Assembly (NCBI RefSeq): GCF_900107375.1
Contig: NZ_FNPT01000003.1
Location: 186,001-250,000, forward strand
Reading direction: 5' to 3'
Length of the DNA: 64,000 nt
Origin: Lysobacter sp. yr284
GTDB lineage: Bacteria > Pseudomonadota > Gammaproteobacteria > Xanthomonadales > Xanthomonadaceae
Shown here: positions 7,049 through 15,543 of the stretch, piece by piece
Position numbering within the stretch: the first letter of the stretch is position 1
Layout of the letters: each line of letters starts with the position of its first letter
Notes under the pieces: generated by a model
What the model was told of the DNA's origin: nothing
Seen by the model: the letters and a program-made list of their open reading frames with translations, nothing else
Database searches by the model: none
Program-made: the position numbers and the translations under genes

Positions 7049-9256
7049 GTGCACGTCGAATCCCCCCTTGCCCCCGTGTTCCCGCCGCATGCGCGCGGCC
7101 TGCCGTGCACTGCGCTCGCCGCCGCCCTGGCCGGCGCGCTCGCGCTCGCCGCGCCCGTCGCCGTCCGCGCCCAGGACACGGCCGCCAACCGCGCGCGCGA
7201 TGCGCGCCGGCCCGATCCGACCGACCTCGATACGGTCGAAGTCAAATCCAACCAGCTCGGCAGCCTCACCGAAGGCAGCGGCTCCTACACGCCGGGCACC
7301 ATCGCCACCGCGACCCGGCTGGTGCTGACGCCGCGGCAGACGCCGCAGTCGATCAGCGTGATCGGCCGCCAGGAGATGGACGACTTCGGCCTGACCGGCA
7401 TCGACGACGTCATGCGCGTCACCCCCGGCATCAGCATCGTCACCTACGACAGCGAGCGCACCGAGTATTACGCGCGCGGCTTCGCGATCCAGAACTTCCA
7501 GTACGACGGCATCCCGATGCAGCGCGATTCGGCGTTCTCGGCCGGCAACACGCTCAGCGACACCGCGATCTACGACCGCATCGAAGTGCTCAAGGGCGCG
7601 ACCGGCCTGCTGACCGGCGTCGGCGATCCCGGCGCGACCATCAACCTGATCCGCAAGAAACCCACGCGTGCGTTCAAGGGCCAGCTCGGCCTGGGCGCGG
7701 GCTTGTGGGACGAATACCGCGGCGAGCTCGACGTGTCCGGCCCGCTCAGCGAAAGCGGGCGGGTGCGCGGGCGGGCGGTGGCGGTGCGCCAGGACAAGCA
7801 CGGCTACGGCGAGCGCTACCAGCGCAGCACCGAGGTGCTGTACGGCATCCTCGAGGCCGATCTGAGCGACGACAGCCTGCTCACGCTCGGCGCCGATTAC
7901 CAGAACAGCGACCCGCGCGGCTCCAGCTGGGGCGGCATTCCCTTGCTCGATGCCGACGGCGGGTTCTACCGGGTGCCGCGCTCGTTCAACAACGGCGCCG
8001 ACTGGAGCCGTTGGCGCCAGTACACCCGCACCGGTTTCGCCACGTTGGAGCACCGCTTCGGCGACGGCTGGGTCGCCAAGCTGCAGCTCAACCATCAGGT
8101 CAACGGCTACGACGCCGCGCTCGGCGCCGCCGCCGCCGGCCACCCGGACCCGCGCGACGGCAGCGGCGTGTCGCTGTGGCTGGGCAAGTACGTCGGCGAG
8201 ACCGTCGCCAACGCAGCCGACGCCTACCTCAGCGGCCGCTTCGGCTGGTTCGGGCGCGAACACGAGGTGGTGGTCGGCGCCAGCGTTTCGCGCAAGCACT
8301 GGACCGGCACCGGCTATTTCGCTCCGGCCGACTATCCGCAACAGGTCGCCGACTACCGGCGCTGGAACGGCGACATTCCCGAACCGGCCTGGCAACACGG
8401 CTTCGACAACGACCAGGTGACCCGCGAGAGCGGCGCCTACGTGGTCGGCCGCTTCGACCTGGCCGATCCGTTCAAGCTGATCCTCGGCAGCCGCATCGCC
8501 AACTACAAGACCTACGGCATCGACGAGAGCGGGGTGGTGGTGCCGTACGCCGGCGCGGTCTACGACCTCAATGGCTATCTGTCGGCCTACGCCAGCTACG
8601 GCACCATCTTCAAGCCGCAGGCCGAGCAGGACGAGCGCGGCCGCGCGCTCGACCCGCGCGAAGGCGAGAACTACGAGGTGGGCCTGAAAGGCGAGTTCTT
8701 CGACGGCCGGCTCAACGCCAGTGCCGCGGTGTTCCGCCTGGACCAGGACAACTACCCGGTGCCCAGCGGCGGCAAGACCCCCGCCGGCGGCGACGCCTAT
8801 CGCGCCCTGCAGGGCGTGCGCACGCAAGGCTACGAACTGGAGCTGTCCGGCGAGTTGCGGCCGGGCTGGCAGATCCAGGCCGGCTATGCGCACAAGCTCG
8901 CGCGCCAGAACGGCGCCAAGGTGTCCACGCTGGAGCCGGAAGACCAGTTCAGCGCGCACAGCAGCTACCGCTTCGACGGCGCGCTCGACGGCCTGACCGT
9001 CGGCGGCGGCGCGCGCTGGCAGAGCAGCAGCTTCGGCCCGGTCGGCGCGCCCGGCGGCGGCACCCTCGAGCATCGCACCCGGCCGTACTGGCTGCTCGAT
9101 GCGATGCTCGCCTATCGCTTCGACGAAAAGGTTTCCGCGTCGCTCAACCTCGACAACCTGCTCGACAAGCGCTACTACACGATCTTCGACGTCTACAGCA
9201 CCTACACCTGGGGCGAACCGCGCAGCGTGCGGGTGTCGGTGACGTACCGGTTCTGA
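7049..9256 (+). CDS. TonB-dependent siderophore receptor (FhuE/FpvA-like)
   Basis: A 735-residue outer-membrane receptor that brings ferric siderophores into the periplasm using TonB energy. The GTG at 7049 gives a signal peptide (ALAAALAGALALAAPVAVRAQ); upstream in-frame starts only add Arg/Pro-rich sequence. TonB-box region LDTVEVKS; plug domain about 75-220 with TPQSISVIGRQEMDDFG, ARGFAIQNFQYDGIP and IEVLKGATGLLTGVGDPGA; the rest is a 22-strand barrel ending SVRVSVTYRF with the terminal aromatic residue. The plug motifs resemble FhuE/FpvA-type hydroxamate or pyoverdine receptors, so the ligand is probably a foreign siderophore. No transport partner is adjacent. Confidence 0.9.
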   Translation: MHVESPLAPVFPPHARGLPCTALAAALAGALALAAPVAVRAQDTAANRARDARRPDPTDLDTVEVKSNQLGSLTEGSGSYTPGTIATATRLVLTPRQTPQSISVIGRQEMDDFGLTGIDDVMRVTPGISIVTYDSERTEYYARGFAIQNFQYDGIPMQRDSAFSAGNTLSDTAIYDRIEVLKGATGLLTGVGDPGATINLIRKKPTRAFKGQLGLGAGLWDEYRGELDVSGPLSESGRVRGRAVAVRQDKHGYGERYQRSTEVLYGILEADLSDDSLLTLGADYQNSDPRGSSWGGIPLLDADGGFYRVPRSFNNGADWSRWRQYTRTGFATLEHRFGDGWVAKLQLNHQVNGYDAALGAAAAGHPDPRDGSGVSLWLGKYVGETVANAADAYLSGRFGWFGREHEVVVGASVSRKHWTGTGYFAPADYPQQVADYRRWNGDIPEPAWQHGFDNDQVTRESGAYVVGRFDLADPFKLILGSRIANYKTYGIDESGVVVPYAGAVYDLNGYLSAYASYGTIFKPQAEQDERGRALDPREGENYEVGLKGEFFDGRLNASAAVFRLDQDNYPVPSGGKTPAGGDAYRALQGVRTQGYELELSGELRPGWQIQAGYAHKLARQNGAKVSTLEPEDQFSAHSSYRFDGALDGLTVGGGARWQSSSFGPVGAPGGGTLEHRTRPYWLLDAMLAYRFDEKVSASLNLDNLLDKRYYTIFDVYSTYTWGEPRSVRVSVTYRF

Positions 9257-9261
9257 GCGCA

Positions 9262-9296
9262 CACCGGCGGCGCGGGACGCGCCCGCGCCGCCGGTG
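9262..9296. terminator. 15-bp perfect hairpin between convergent genes
   Basis: Arms CACCGGCGGCGCGGG (9262-9276) and its exact complement (9282-9296), loop ACGCG, lying between the stop of the TonB receptor and the stop of the convergent gene. The symmetry and position suit a bidirectional terminator, but there is no T-run. Confidence 0.55.
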
Positions 9297-9304
9297 CGGC
9301 GCGA

Positions 9305-10048
9305 TCAGCGCGTCGGCGGCGAAAGGTCGAGCACGTCGATGAAGCCGGTTTCGGTCACGCAGGTGGTATTCATGCAGGCGCGGGTGTAGGTCGGCAAGGC
9401 GCGCACGTTCTGCTCGATGCACGTGACCAGCAGGATCACCGATTCGCTCCCGCCGGCGGGGACCGGCGTGGTCTGTTCGATCGTGCAGCGATCGTTGTCG
9501 AGCGAGGTCTTGGCCGAACCGGTGCCGCCGGTTTCGCTGGAATAGCCGGCGCCGCCCACGGCCTGGAAGTTTTCTCCGCGCGGCGCGGCGCCGCCGGGCG
9601 CGGCGGCATGGGCGAAGTCGTCGGAGGCGTCGGCGCGCGCCGCGTGTCCGGCTTGGGCGGCGGCGTTCGCCGGCGGCCGCGGGCTGGGATGGAACAGGCC
9701 GTCGACGATGACGCCGGGCGTGCCGGCCGCGGCCGCCGGCAGGGTGCAGGCCAGGCTGCCGGCGGCGTCCGCGCTGCCGAGGACGGTTTCGCCGGCCGCC
9801 GGCGCGCCGCCGACGAGTTCGCACATGCGTTCGTGGTAGCGCCGGGCCGGCGTGGCTTGGCGGTCGTAACGGTAGACCAGCGCGCCGTCGCCGCGGCGGG
9901 TCAGGAGCTGGGTCGCGACGAGACTGCGATCGTGCGCGTCGATCCAGCGCACATCGCGTTGCAACGGCGCGGCGGAGGGCGCCGCGCCGGCCTGGGCCGC
10001 GGCGAACAGCGGGAACATCACGAGCGTAGCGAATGCGAGCGTTTTCAT
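9305..10048 (-). CDS. secreted protein of unknown family (paralogue B)
   Basis: A 247-residue exported protein (signal peptide MKTLAFATLVMFPLFAAAQAGA) with GGAG before the ATG at 10048. It is a clear paralogue of the next gene on the minus strand and has the same length. Shared landmarks are WIDAHDRSLVATQLLTRR, LVYRYDRQ, the conserved block ENFQAVGGAGYSSETGGTGS, LDNDRCTIEQ, and a cysteine-rich tail (LVTCIEQNVRALPTYTRAC, TTCVTETGFIDVLDLS). The spacing of cysteines suggests disulfides in the periplasm or outside. The family is not recognised and no catalytic motif is seen. Confidence 0.7.
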   Translation of the reverse strand: MKTLAFATLVMFPLFAAAQAGAAPSAAPLQRDVRWIDAHDRSLVATQLLTRRGDGALVYRYDRQATPARRYHERMCELVGGAPAAGETVLGSADAAGSLACTLPAAAAGTPGVIVDGLFHPSPRPPANAAAQAGHAARADASDDFAHAAAPGGAAPRGENFQAVGGAGYSSETGGTGSAKTSLDNDRCTIEQTTPVPAGGSESVILLVTCIEQNVRALPTYTRACMNTTCVTETGFIDVLDLSPPTR

Positions 10049-10324
10049 GGCCCTGTCTCCTTTTGGGGCTGGGGGAGGACGTGCTGTCCGCATCGCCGCC
10101 CGTCGTCGTCGAGCGCGCGCACGATGCCGCCCGACCGTAACAGCCGCCGGCCGCGCGCAAGCGTGACTGCGGTGCGCGGCGTTGCGTGCGCCGGTCGCGA
10201 ACCCGGGCGGAGGCGGGATTCGGCAAAGTCCGCGGCGAGCCTGCGCTGCAGGCCGCGCCGCGTTGCCGCCTGTGCGGTTGCCGCCGCTGAAGCAGCCGTC
10301 CGCGCCGGGGCACGGCGGGCGGCA

Positions 10325-11068
10325 TCAACGGCTTATGTCGACCACGTCGATGGAGCCGCGCTCGGTCACGCAGGTGCCGTTGAGGCAGGCGCGGGTGTAT
10401 GTGGGCAGGGTGCGCACGGCGTTTTCGATGCACACGACCACCAGGGTCGCGGCCGTGTCCTCGCCCGGCGCGACGGCCTGGGATTGCTCCAGCGTGCAGC
10501 GATCGTTGTCGAGCGAGACCTTCAGCGAACCCGTGCCGCCGGCCTGGCTGTAGTAGCCGCCGCCGCCGACCGCGGGAAAGTTCTGTCCGGCCGGCGCCGC
10601 GCCTATCGGCGCGTGGGCATAGACGAAGTCCGGACGCGACGTGCCGGCCTTGGCCGCGCCGCTGCTGGCCTCGGCCGGCGGGTTCGGGTTCGGCAGGAAC
10701 ACGCCGTCCACGATCGTGCCGCCGCGTGCCGGCGCGCGCGCGGGCATCGCGCAGCCGACGCTGCCGATGGCGTCGACGCTGCCGACGACGGCGTCGGCAT
10801 GGGACGGCGCGCCGCCGCTGAGCTTGCACAACTGCTGGTGATAGCGTTTGGCCGCGGGCGACTGGTCTGCGTAGCGGTAGATCAACGAACCGTCGTTGCG
10901 GCGGATCAACGTCTGCACGGCGGTGAGGCGCTGGCCTTGAGCGTCGGTCCAGCTCACCGGGCCTTGCACGGTCGCGACGGATGCGGGGGACCGGGCCTGC
11001 GCGAGGGCCGAGGTCGACAGCGACAACAGCGGCATCGATAGAACGACGGCGAACGCTAGCGGTTTCAT
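10325..11068 (-). CDS. secreted protein of unknown family (paralogue A)
   Basis: A 247-residue exported protein (signal peptide MKPLAFAVVLSMPLLSLSTSALAQA), the upstream member of a tandem pair with the gene ending at 9305. It shares its domain order: a Trp/Asp-Ala N-terminal segment (SWTDAQGQRLTAVQTLIRR), a low-complexity middle, AGQNFPAVGGGGYYSQAGGTGS, LDNDRCTLEQ, and the tail CIENAVRTLPTYTRACLNGTC. The middle third diverges most between the two. Function unknown; the duplication and the 276-base gap suggest each copy has its own promoter. Confidence 0.7.
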   Translation of the reverse strand: MKPLAFAVVLSMPLLSLSTSALAQARSPASVATVQGPVSWTDAQGQRLTAVQTLIRRNDGSLIYRYADQSPAAKRYHQQLCKLSGGAPSHADAVVGSVDAIGSVGCAMPARAPARGGTIVDGVFLPNPNPPAEASSGAAKAGTSRPDFVYAHAPIGAAPAGQNFPAVGGGGYYSQAGGTGSLKVSLDNDRCTLEQSQAVAPGEDTAATLVVVCIENAVRTLPTYTRACLNGTCVTERGSIDVVDISR

Positions 11069-11399
11069 ACCCCTGTCTCAGGGTCTGCGAGGGAAATTCG
11101 GACCTCGGTGCGATGGCCTCGGGTTGCAGGAGCGATGCGCTGGCGTTCCATCGCGCCGTCCGGATCGTAGTGACGGGACGCAGGCGCGGGTTGCGACGGC
11201 GGCCGGCAAAACCCGGCGGCCGTCGTCTGTCGATGGATTGGGCAAAGAGATTGTGCGCGGGCGATACCCGCGGCGACCCTGGGCTTGCTGGGCGCGCGTT
11301 TCGGCGACGCGCCGCAGCGGGATCGCGGCCTGCCGCTGCCGGCGGATCAGCGCCGCCGAACCTGCGGCCGTTTCGAGTCGATGCCGACGGCGCCGTCGT
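11069..11399. other. intergenic region with one strong stem-loop
   Basis: No gene is supported. A stem-loop at 11194-11225 (13 pairs, one mismatch, 6-base loop) lies downstream of the MBL-fold gene and may end its transcript or act on the promoter of paralogue A. Nothing else stands out. Confidence 0.4.
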
Positions 11400-12296
11400 T
11401 CAAGGCTGCGGCGCCGGCCACTGCATCTCGCCCTTGACCACCTTGGCGCTGAGTTCCAGCGACGCGGCCTCGCCGAGCTTGGGGTAGGCGGCCTGCATCG
11501 CCGCGATCAACTGCTTGGAATCGCTGGCCTTGGCCGCCTCGCGCTCGAAGCGTTCGACATACGCGGCGGTGAAGTCGACCGCGTCCAGGCCCTTGGGCAT
11601 CGGGCCGAGGAAGTGGCCGGGGATCACCTTGGCCGGCTTGAGCGCGCGGATGCCGCGCAGGGTCTGCAACCAGGCCGCGCGCGAAGCGGCGGTGGCGGTG
11701 TCGGCCATGAACACGTGGCCGCCGCTGGACACCACCACGCCGCCGGCGACGGTCTTGAGCGAGGGAATCCACAGGTAGGTGCGCGCCGGGTCGGGGCCGC
11801 GCAGGCCTTCGATCTTGAGCGTGCGGCCTTCCAGCGTCAGCGTATCGCCGTGCAGCGGTTCGGGCGCGACCAGGCGCTTGGGCGCGTTGTCCTTGAGCAC
11901 CGGTCCCCAGTACGCGAGCTTGCCGTCCATGGTCTTGCGGATCGCCGCCACCGTCTGCGGCGTGGCGAGGATGCGCGCGTCGGGGAACGCGTCGCGGATC
12001 ACGTCCAGGCCGAAGTAATAGTCCGGATCGCTCTGGCTGATGTAGACGGCGGTGAGCTTCTTGCCGGTGGCGCGGATCTTCTCGACCAGCGCCTGCGCGT
12101 CGGCGCGCTGGAACTGGGCGTCGATCAACAGCGCTTCGCGCTCGCCGATCACCAGTTCCGACGACACCGGGAACACGCCTTTCTCGCCGGGGTTGTAGAC
12201 CTCGATGCGCAGCGGCGCGGCCGCCGCCGCGGGGCCGCCGAGAGCGGCGACGACGCCGAGTGCGAGCAGCAGGCGCAGGGTAGGGAAGGCGGACAT
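11400..12296 (-). CDS. MBL-fold protein with degenerate metal-binding motif
   Basis: A 298-residue exported protein (signal peptide to about residue 26) of the metallo-beta-lactamase fold, nearest to the secreted Vmh/quorum-quenching-like branch. The fold signs are present: VSSELVIGEREALLIDAQF, an AVYIS strand, GHVFMADTAT, and VIPGHFLGP. The normal metal motif HxHxDH is replaced by SQSDPDYYFG, so two or three histidine ligands are missing while one later His (PGH) remains. It may bind metal differently, or be a binding protein rather than an enzyme. It stands alone, on the same strand as the paralogue pair and mqo. Confidence 0.75.
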   Translation of the reverse strand: MSAFPTLRLLLALGVVAALGGPAAAAAPLRIEVYNPGEKGVFPVSSELVIGEREALLIDAQFQRADAQALVEKIRATGKKLTAVYISQSDPDYYFGLDVIRDAFPDARILATPQTVAAIRKTMDGKLAYWGPVLKDNAPKRLVAPEPLHGDTLTLEGRTLKIEGLRGPDPARTYLWIPSLKTVAGGVVVSSGGHVFMADTATAASRAAWLQTLRGIRALKPAKVIPGHFLGPMPKGLDAVDFTAAYVERFEREAAKASDSKQLIAAMQAAYPKLGEAASLELSAKVVKGEMQWPAPQP

Positions 12297-12442
12297 GGCA
12301 AAACTCCAGGCAGGGGCGGCATCAGGCTAGGCCGGCGGCGGTGGCGGGCATAGCCCGTGCGGCGAACAGGTTTGTTGCGCGAACCGGTCGAATCGGCGGC
12401 GCGGGGCTTGGGCGAGCCGCAGACGCCGCACCGGGGCGGGTT

Positions 12443-14137
12443 TCACATCGCCTGCAGTTCGGCGTTCTGGTTCTTGTTTGCGGGCACCGGCACGGGCGGC
12501 GCGACGGCCGGCGGCGGCAAGCCCGGCGGGACGCCGTCGACCGGCACCTCCAGGTACGGCAGTTGCAGGGTCTGGCTGGTCATGCGCCGGATCTCGTTGG
12601 TCAGCGCCGCGCTGTCGTTGAGCTTGCGCCCATACGAGGGCACGATCTGCTTGAGCTTCTCGCCCCAGCCGCCGGCGACCTGTTGCGGGAAGGCCTTGGC
12701 CATCAGGTCGAGCATGATCGGCGGCGAGGTCGAAGCGCCCGGCGAGGCGCCGAGCAGCGCGGCGATGCTGCGGTCCTGGTCGATGACGATCTCGGTGCCG
12801 AACTGCAGCACCGGGCCCTTGACCGGATCGCGCTTGATCACCTGCACGCGCTGGCCGGCGGTGACCAGGGTCCAGTCGCTGCGCTTGGCGGTGGGGAAAT
12901 ACTTCAACAGCTCGGCGTGGCGGTCGTCGTCGTTCAACTGCGCCTGGCTCATCAGGTACTTCACCAGGTCCAGGTTCTCCGAGCCGACGCTGAGCATCTC
13001 GCCGACGTTGTCGTGGTTGACCGAGGAATACAGGTCGAACCAGGAACCGTGCTTGAGGAACTTGGTGCTGTACAGCGCGAACGGGCCGAACAGGATCACC
13101 GGCTTGCCGTCGAGCTTGCGCGCGTCCAGGTGCGGCACCGACATCGGCGGCGAACCGGTCTCGGCCATGCCGTAGGCCTTGACCCGATGGCGGTCGGCGA
13201 TGGCCGGCGCGGTGAAGGCCAGGAACTGGCCGCCGACCGGGAAGCCGGCGTAGTTTTCCGCTTCGGCGATGCCCGACAGCTGCAGCAGCTTGAGCGCGGC
13301 GCCGCCGGCGCCGATGAACACGAAGCGGCTCTTGACCGTGTTTTCCTTGCCGGACTTGAGGTCCTTGACGGTGACGTTCCAGGTCTTGTCGGCGTTGCGG
13401 CGCAGCGCGGTGACTTCGTGGCCGAGGCTCAGGCCGAAGTTCGGGCTGCGCTGCAGGCCCTGGGTCAGCTGGCGGGTGATCACGCCGAAATTGACGTCGG
13501 TGCCCAGCGGCATGTAGGTGGCGGCGACGTGCTGCTTGGGGTCGCGGCCTTCCATCAGCAGCGGCGCCCAGGCCTTGATCTGGGCCGCGTCGTCGGAGAA
13601 CTGCATGCCGTAGAACAGCGGGTTCTTGACCAGCGCGTCGCGGCGCTTGCGCAGGTAGTCGATGTTGTCCTCGCCCCAGACGAAGCTCATGTGCGGGGTC
13701 GCGTTGATGAACTCGCCCGGCGCGCCGAGCCGGCCTTCGCGCACCTGGTGCGACCAGAACTGGCGCGCGACCTCGAATTGTTCGGCGATCTCCACCGCGC
13801 GCTTGGTCTCGACGCTGCCGTCGGGCAGCTGCGGGGTGTAGTTGAGTTCGGCGAAGCCCGAATGGCCGGTGCCGGCGTTGTTCCAACCGTCGGAGCTTTC
13901 CTCGGCCACGCCGTCGCGGCGCTCGTACATCTGCAGCGTCCAATCCGGCTGCAGCTCCTGCAGGTAGGTGGCCAGGGTCACGCTCATGATGCCGGCGCCG
14001 ACCAGAACCACATCGACCGGCTTGTCGTTCGCGGCCGCGGGCACCGAGCGTTGCCACAGCGGCCAGTACAGGAACAGGCCGCCGCCGACGGCGAGCGCGA
14101 CGACCAGCAGCAACAGGGTTTTGCGGAATTTCTTCAT
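12443..14137 (-). CDS. mqo: malate:quinone oxidoreductase
   Basis: A 564-residue FAD-dependent malate dehydrogenase of the membrane-associated Mqo family, passing electrons from malate to the quinone pool in the TCA cycle. Visible: FAD-binding [19 protein letters not shown], the family block [19 protein letters not shown], and C-terminal [17 protein letters not shown]. It has an N-terminal transmembrane helix ([22 protein letters not shown]), which many Mqo proteins lack and which would anchor it. The tail after the catalytic domain is a Pro-rich extension ([20 protein letters not shown]). Confidence 0.93.
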   Translation of the reverse strand: MKKFRKTLLLLVVALAVGGGLFLYWPLWQRSVPAAANDKPVDVVLVGAGIMSVTLATYLQELQPDWTLQMYERRDGVAEESSDGWNNAGTGHSGFAELNYTPQLPDGSVETKRAVEIAEQFEVARQFWSHQVREGRLGAPGEFINATPHMSFVWGEDNIDYLRKRRDALVKNPLFYGMQFSDDAAQIKAWAPLLMEGRDPKQHVAATYMPLGTDVNFGVITRQLTQGLQRSPNFGLSLGHEVTALRRNADKTWNVTVKDLKSGKENTVKSRFVFIGAGGAALKLLQLSGIAEAENYAGFPVGGQFLAFTAPAIADRHRVKAYGMAETGSPPMSVPHLDARKLDGKPVILFGPFALYSTKFLKHGSWFDLYSSVNHDNVGEMLSVGSENLDLVKYLMSQAQLNDDDRHAELLKYFPTAKRSDWTLVTAGQRVQVIKRDPVKGPVLQFGTEIVIDQDRSIAALLGASPGASTSPPIMLDLMAKAFPQQVAGGWGEKLKQIVPSYGRKLNDSAALTNEIRRMTSQTLQLPYLEVPVDGVPPGLPPPAVAPPVPVPANKNQNAELQAM

Positions 14138-14344
14138 GAGCGTGGCACGCGCGGGGGAGGGGGCGGCCGCTCGCGGCGCGCCTGGGTCGGCGCGCGCGAA
14201 CGGCCCCCCGTAGATGATCCCAGCACCGTCATGGCTGCGTGAAAGCGCGGGCAGGCCGCAACCGGTTGCGCACTATCGCAACGCAGGCTTTGCCGCGATG
14301 GTCGCTATCTCTGATTTGCGGGCTGCGGCGACCGCACCGGCGCG

Positions 14345-15538
14345 CTACAGGGTTTCCAGGAACGCGGTGATCGCTTCGAGTTCGGTGCGATGCAGATCCA
14401 GCGGATGCAACAGCGGGTCGGGCTGCGGGAACAACGGGTCGCCGACCTGCTGCGGCGTGGGTTGCGGGCGCGGCATCCCGGCGTTGTAGAGATTGACCAC
14501 GCCGCGCAGCGTGGCGAAACGGCCGTTGTGCATCCACGGCCCGGTCTTGGCGACGTTGCGCAGCGAGGGCGTCTTGAACTTGCCGGCGTCGGCCGGGTCG
14601 GCGGTGACTTCGTAGCGGCCCAGGTCCTGCAGCTTGCGCCCGTAGAAATGCAGGCCGAGGTTGTGGAAGCCGTCGTCGCTGAGGGTCGCGCCGCTGTGGC
14701 AGTTCATGCAGCGCGCGCGGGTGCGGAACAGGTGCAGCCCCCACAGTTGCCGGTCGTCAAGCGCGCGGCGGTCGCCTTCCAGGAAACGGTCGAAACGGTT
14801 GAAGCGCGGCACCAGGCTGCGCTGGAAGCTGGCCAGCGCCCGGGCGGTGCGGGCCAGGTCGATGCCGGGCGAACCGAAGGCCTGCGCGTAGTCGCGGCGG
14901 TAGCTCTCGTCGCGGCGCAGGGCGCGCAGCGCCGCGGCCGGGCGCGCGGCCATCTCGCGCGGATCGGTCAGCGGATGCAGCACCTGTTGTTCCAGCGTGG
15001 ACGCGCGCCCGTCCCAGAACAGGTGGGCGGCGAAGCCGCTCATCGCCACCGACGGCGCGTTGCGGCGGCCGCGCTGGCGGTCGTGGCCGAACGGCACGCT
15101 GCGGCCGTCGCCCCAGCCCAGTTCGGAATCGTGGCAGTTGGCGCAGGCGATCTGGCCCGAGCCGGACAGGCGCGGGTCCTCGAACAAGCGCTTGCCCAGC
15201 GCGATCCGGGCCGGGTCCGGCGGATCGCCGGGCGGGTGCGGCGCCTGCCGGGGCAACGGCGCCAGCTCCGACCAGCGCGCGCCCGGATCGGTCAGCGGCC
15301 GCGGCCATTGTTCGATCGGCAGGGCGTAGACGCGGCGCAGGCAGTCGCGGTCGATCTGCGCGCCGCCGGCGTCCAGGCGCCGGCGGCACAGATCGAGATC
15401 GAGGTCGGCGGCCTCGCCGGTCGGCGTGGTTTGTGCCGCGCTCGCGCCGGCCCACAGCAGGCCGGCGAACGCGGCGGCGAACAGCAGCGCGGACGCCGCC
15501 GCCACCGCCAGGTTCGCCAGCCAACGCTTGCTGCGCAT
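14345..15538 (-). CDS. di-heme cytochrome c peroxidase-like protein (MauG/MbnH type)
   Basis: A 397-residue exported protein with two covalent heme-c sites, CANCH (132-136) and CMNCH (277-281), and an N-terminal membrane/signal segment. Flanking motifs (LGKRLFEDPRLSGSGQIACANCHD, cut here at 24 would be longer: key parts are LGKRLFEDPRLS and RNAPSVAMSGF, LFWDGRASTLEQQVLHP, TPSLRNVAKTGPWMHNGRF) fit bacterial peroxidases and MbnH-like enzymes. It begins 5 bases after the stop of a TonB receptor, so the two are almost surely translated from one message; such pairs are known for metal or cofactor uptake in which the heme protein oxidises the cargo. The actual substrate is unknown. Confidence 0.8.
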   Translation of the reverse strand: MRSKRWLANLAVAAASALLFAAAFAGLLWAGASAAQTTPTGEAADLDLDLCRRRLDAGGAQIDRDCLRRVYALPIEQWPRPLTDPGARWSELAPLPRQAPHPPGDPPDPARIALGKRLFEDPRLSGSGQIACANCHDSELGWGDGRSVPFGHDRQRGRRNAPSVAMSGFAAHLFWDGRASTLEQQVLHPLTDPREMAARPAAALRALRRDESYRRDYAQAFGSPGIDLARTARALASFQRSLVPRFNRFDRFLEGDRRALDDRQLWGLHLFRTRARCMNCHSGATLSDDGFHNLGLHFYGRKLQDLGRYEVTADPADAGKFKTPSLRNVAKTGPWMHNGRFATLRGVVNLYNAGMPRPQPTPQQVGDPLFPQPDPLLHPLDLHRTELEAITAFLETL

Positions 15539-15543
15539 CGCGC

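Noticed and set aside
6239-9262. Minus-strand open frame of about 1000 codons opposite the siderophore receptor
   Set aside because: Composition is that of an antisense shadow (Arg, Ala, His, Val runs) and the plus-strand receptor is unambiguous.
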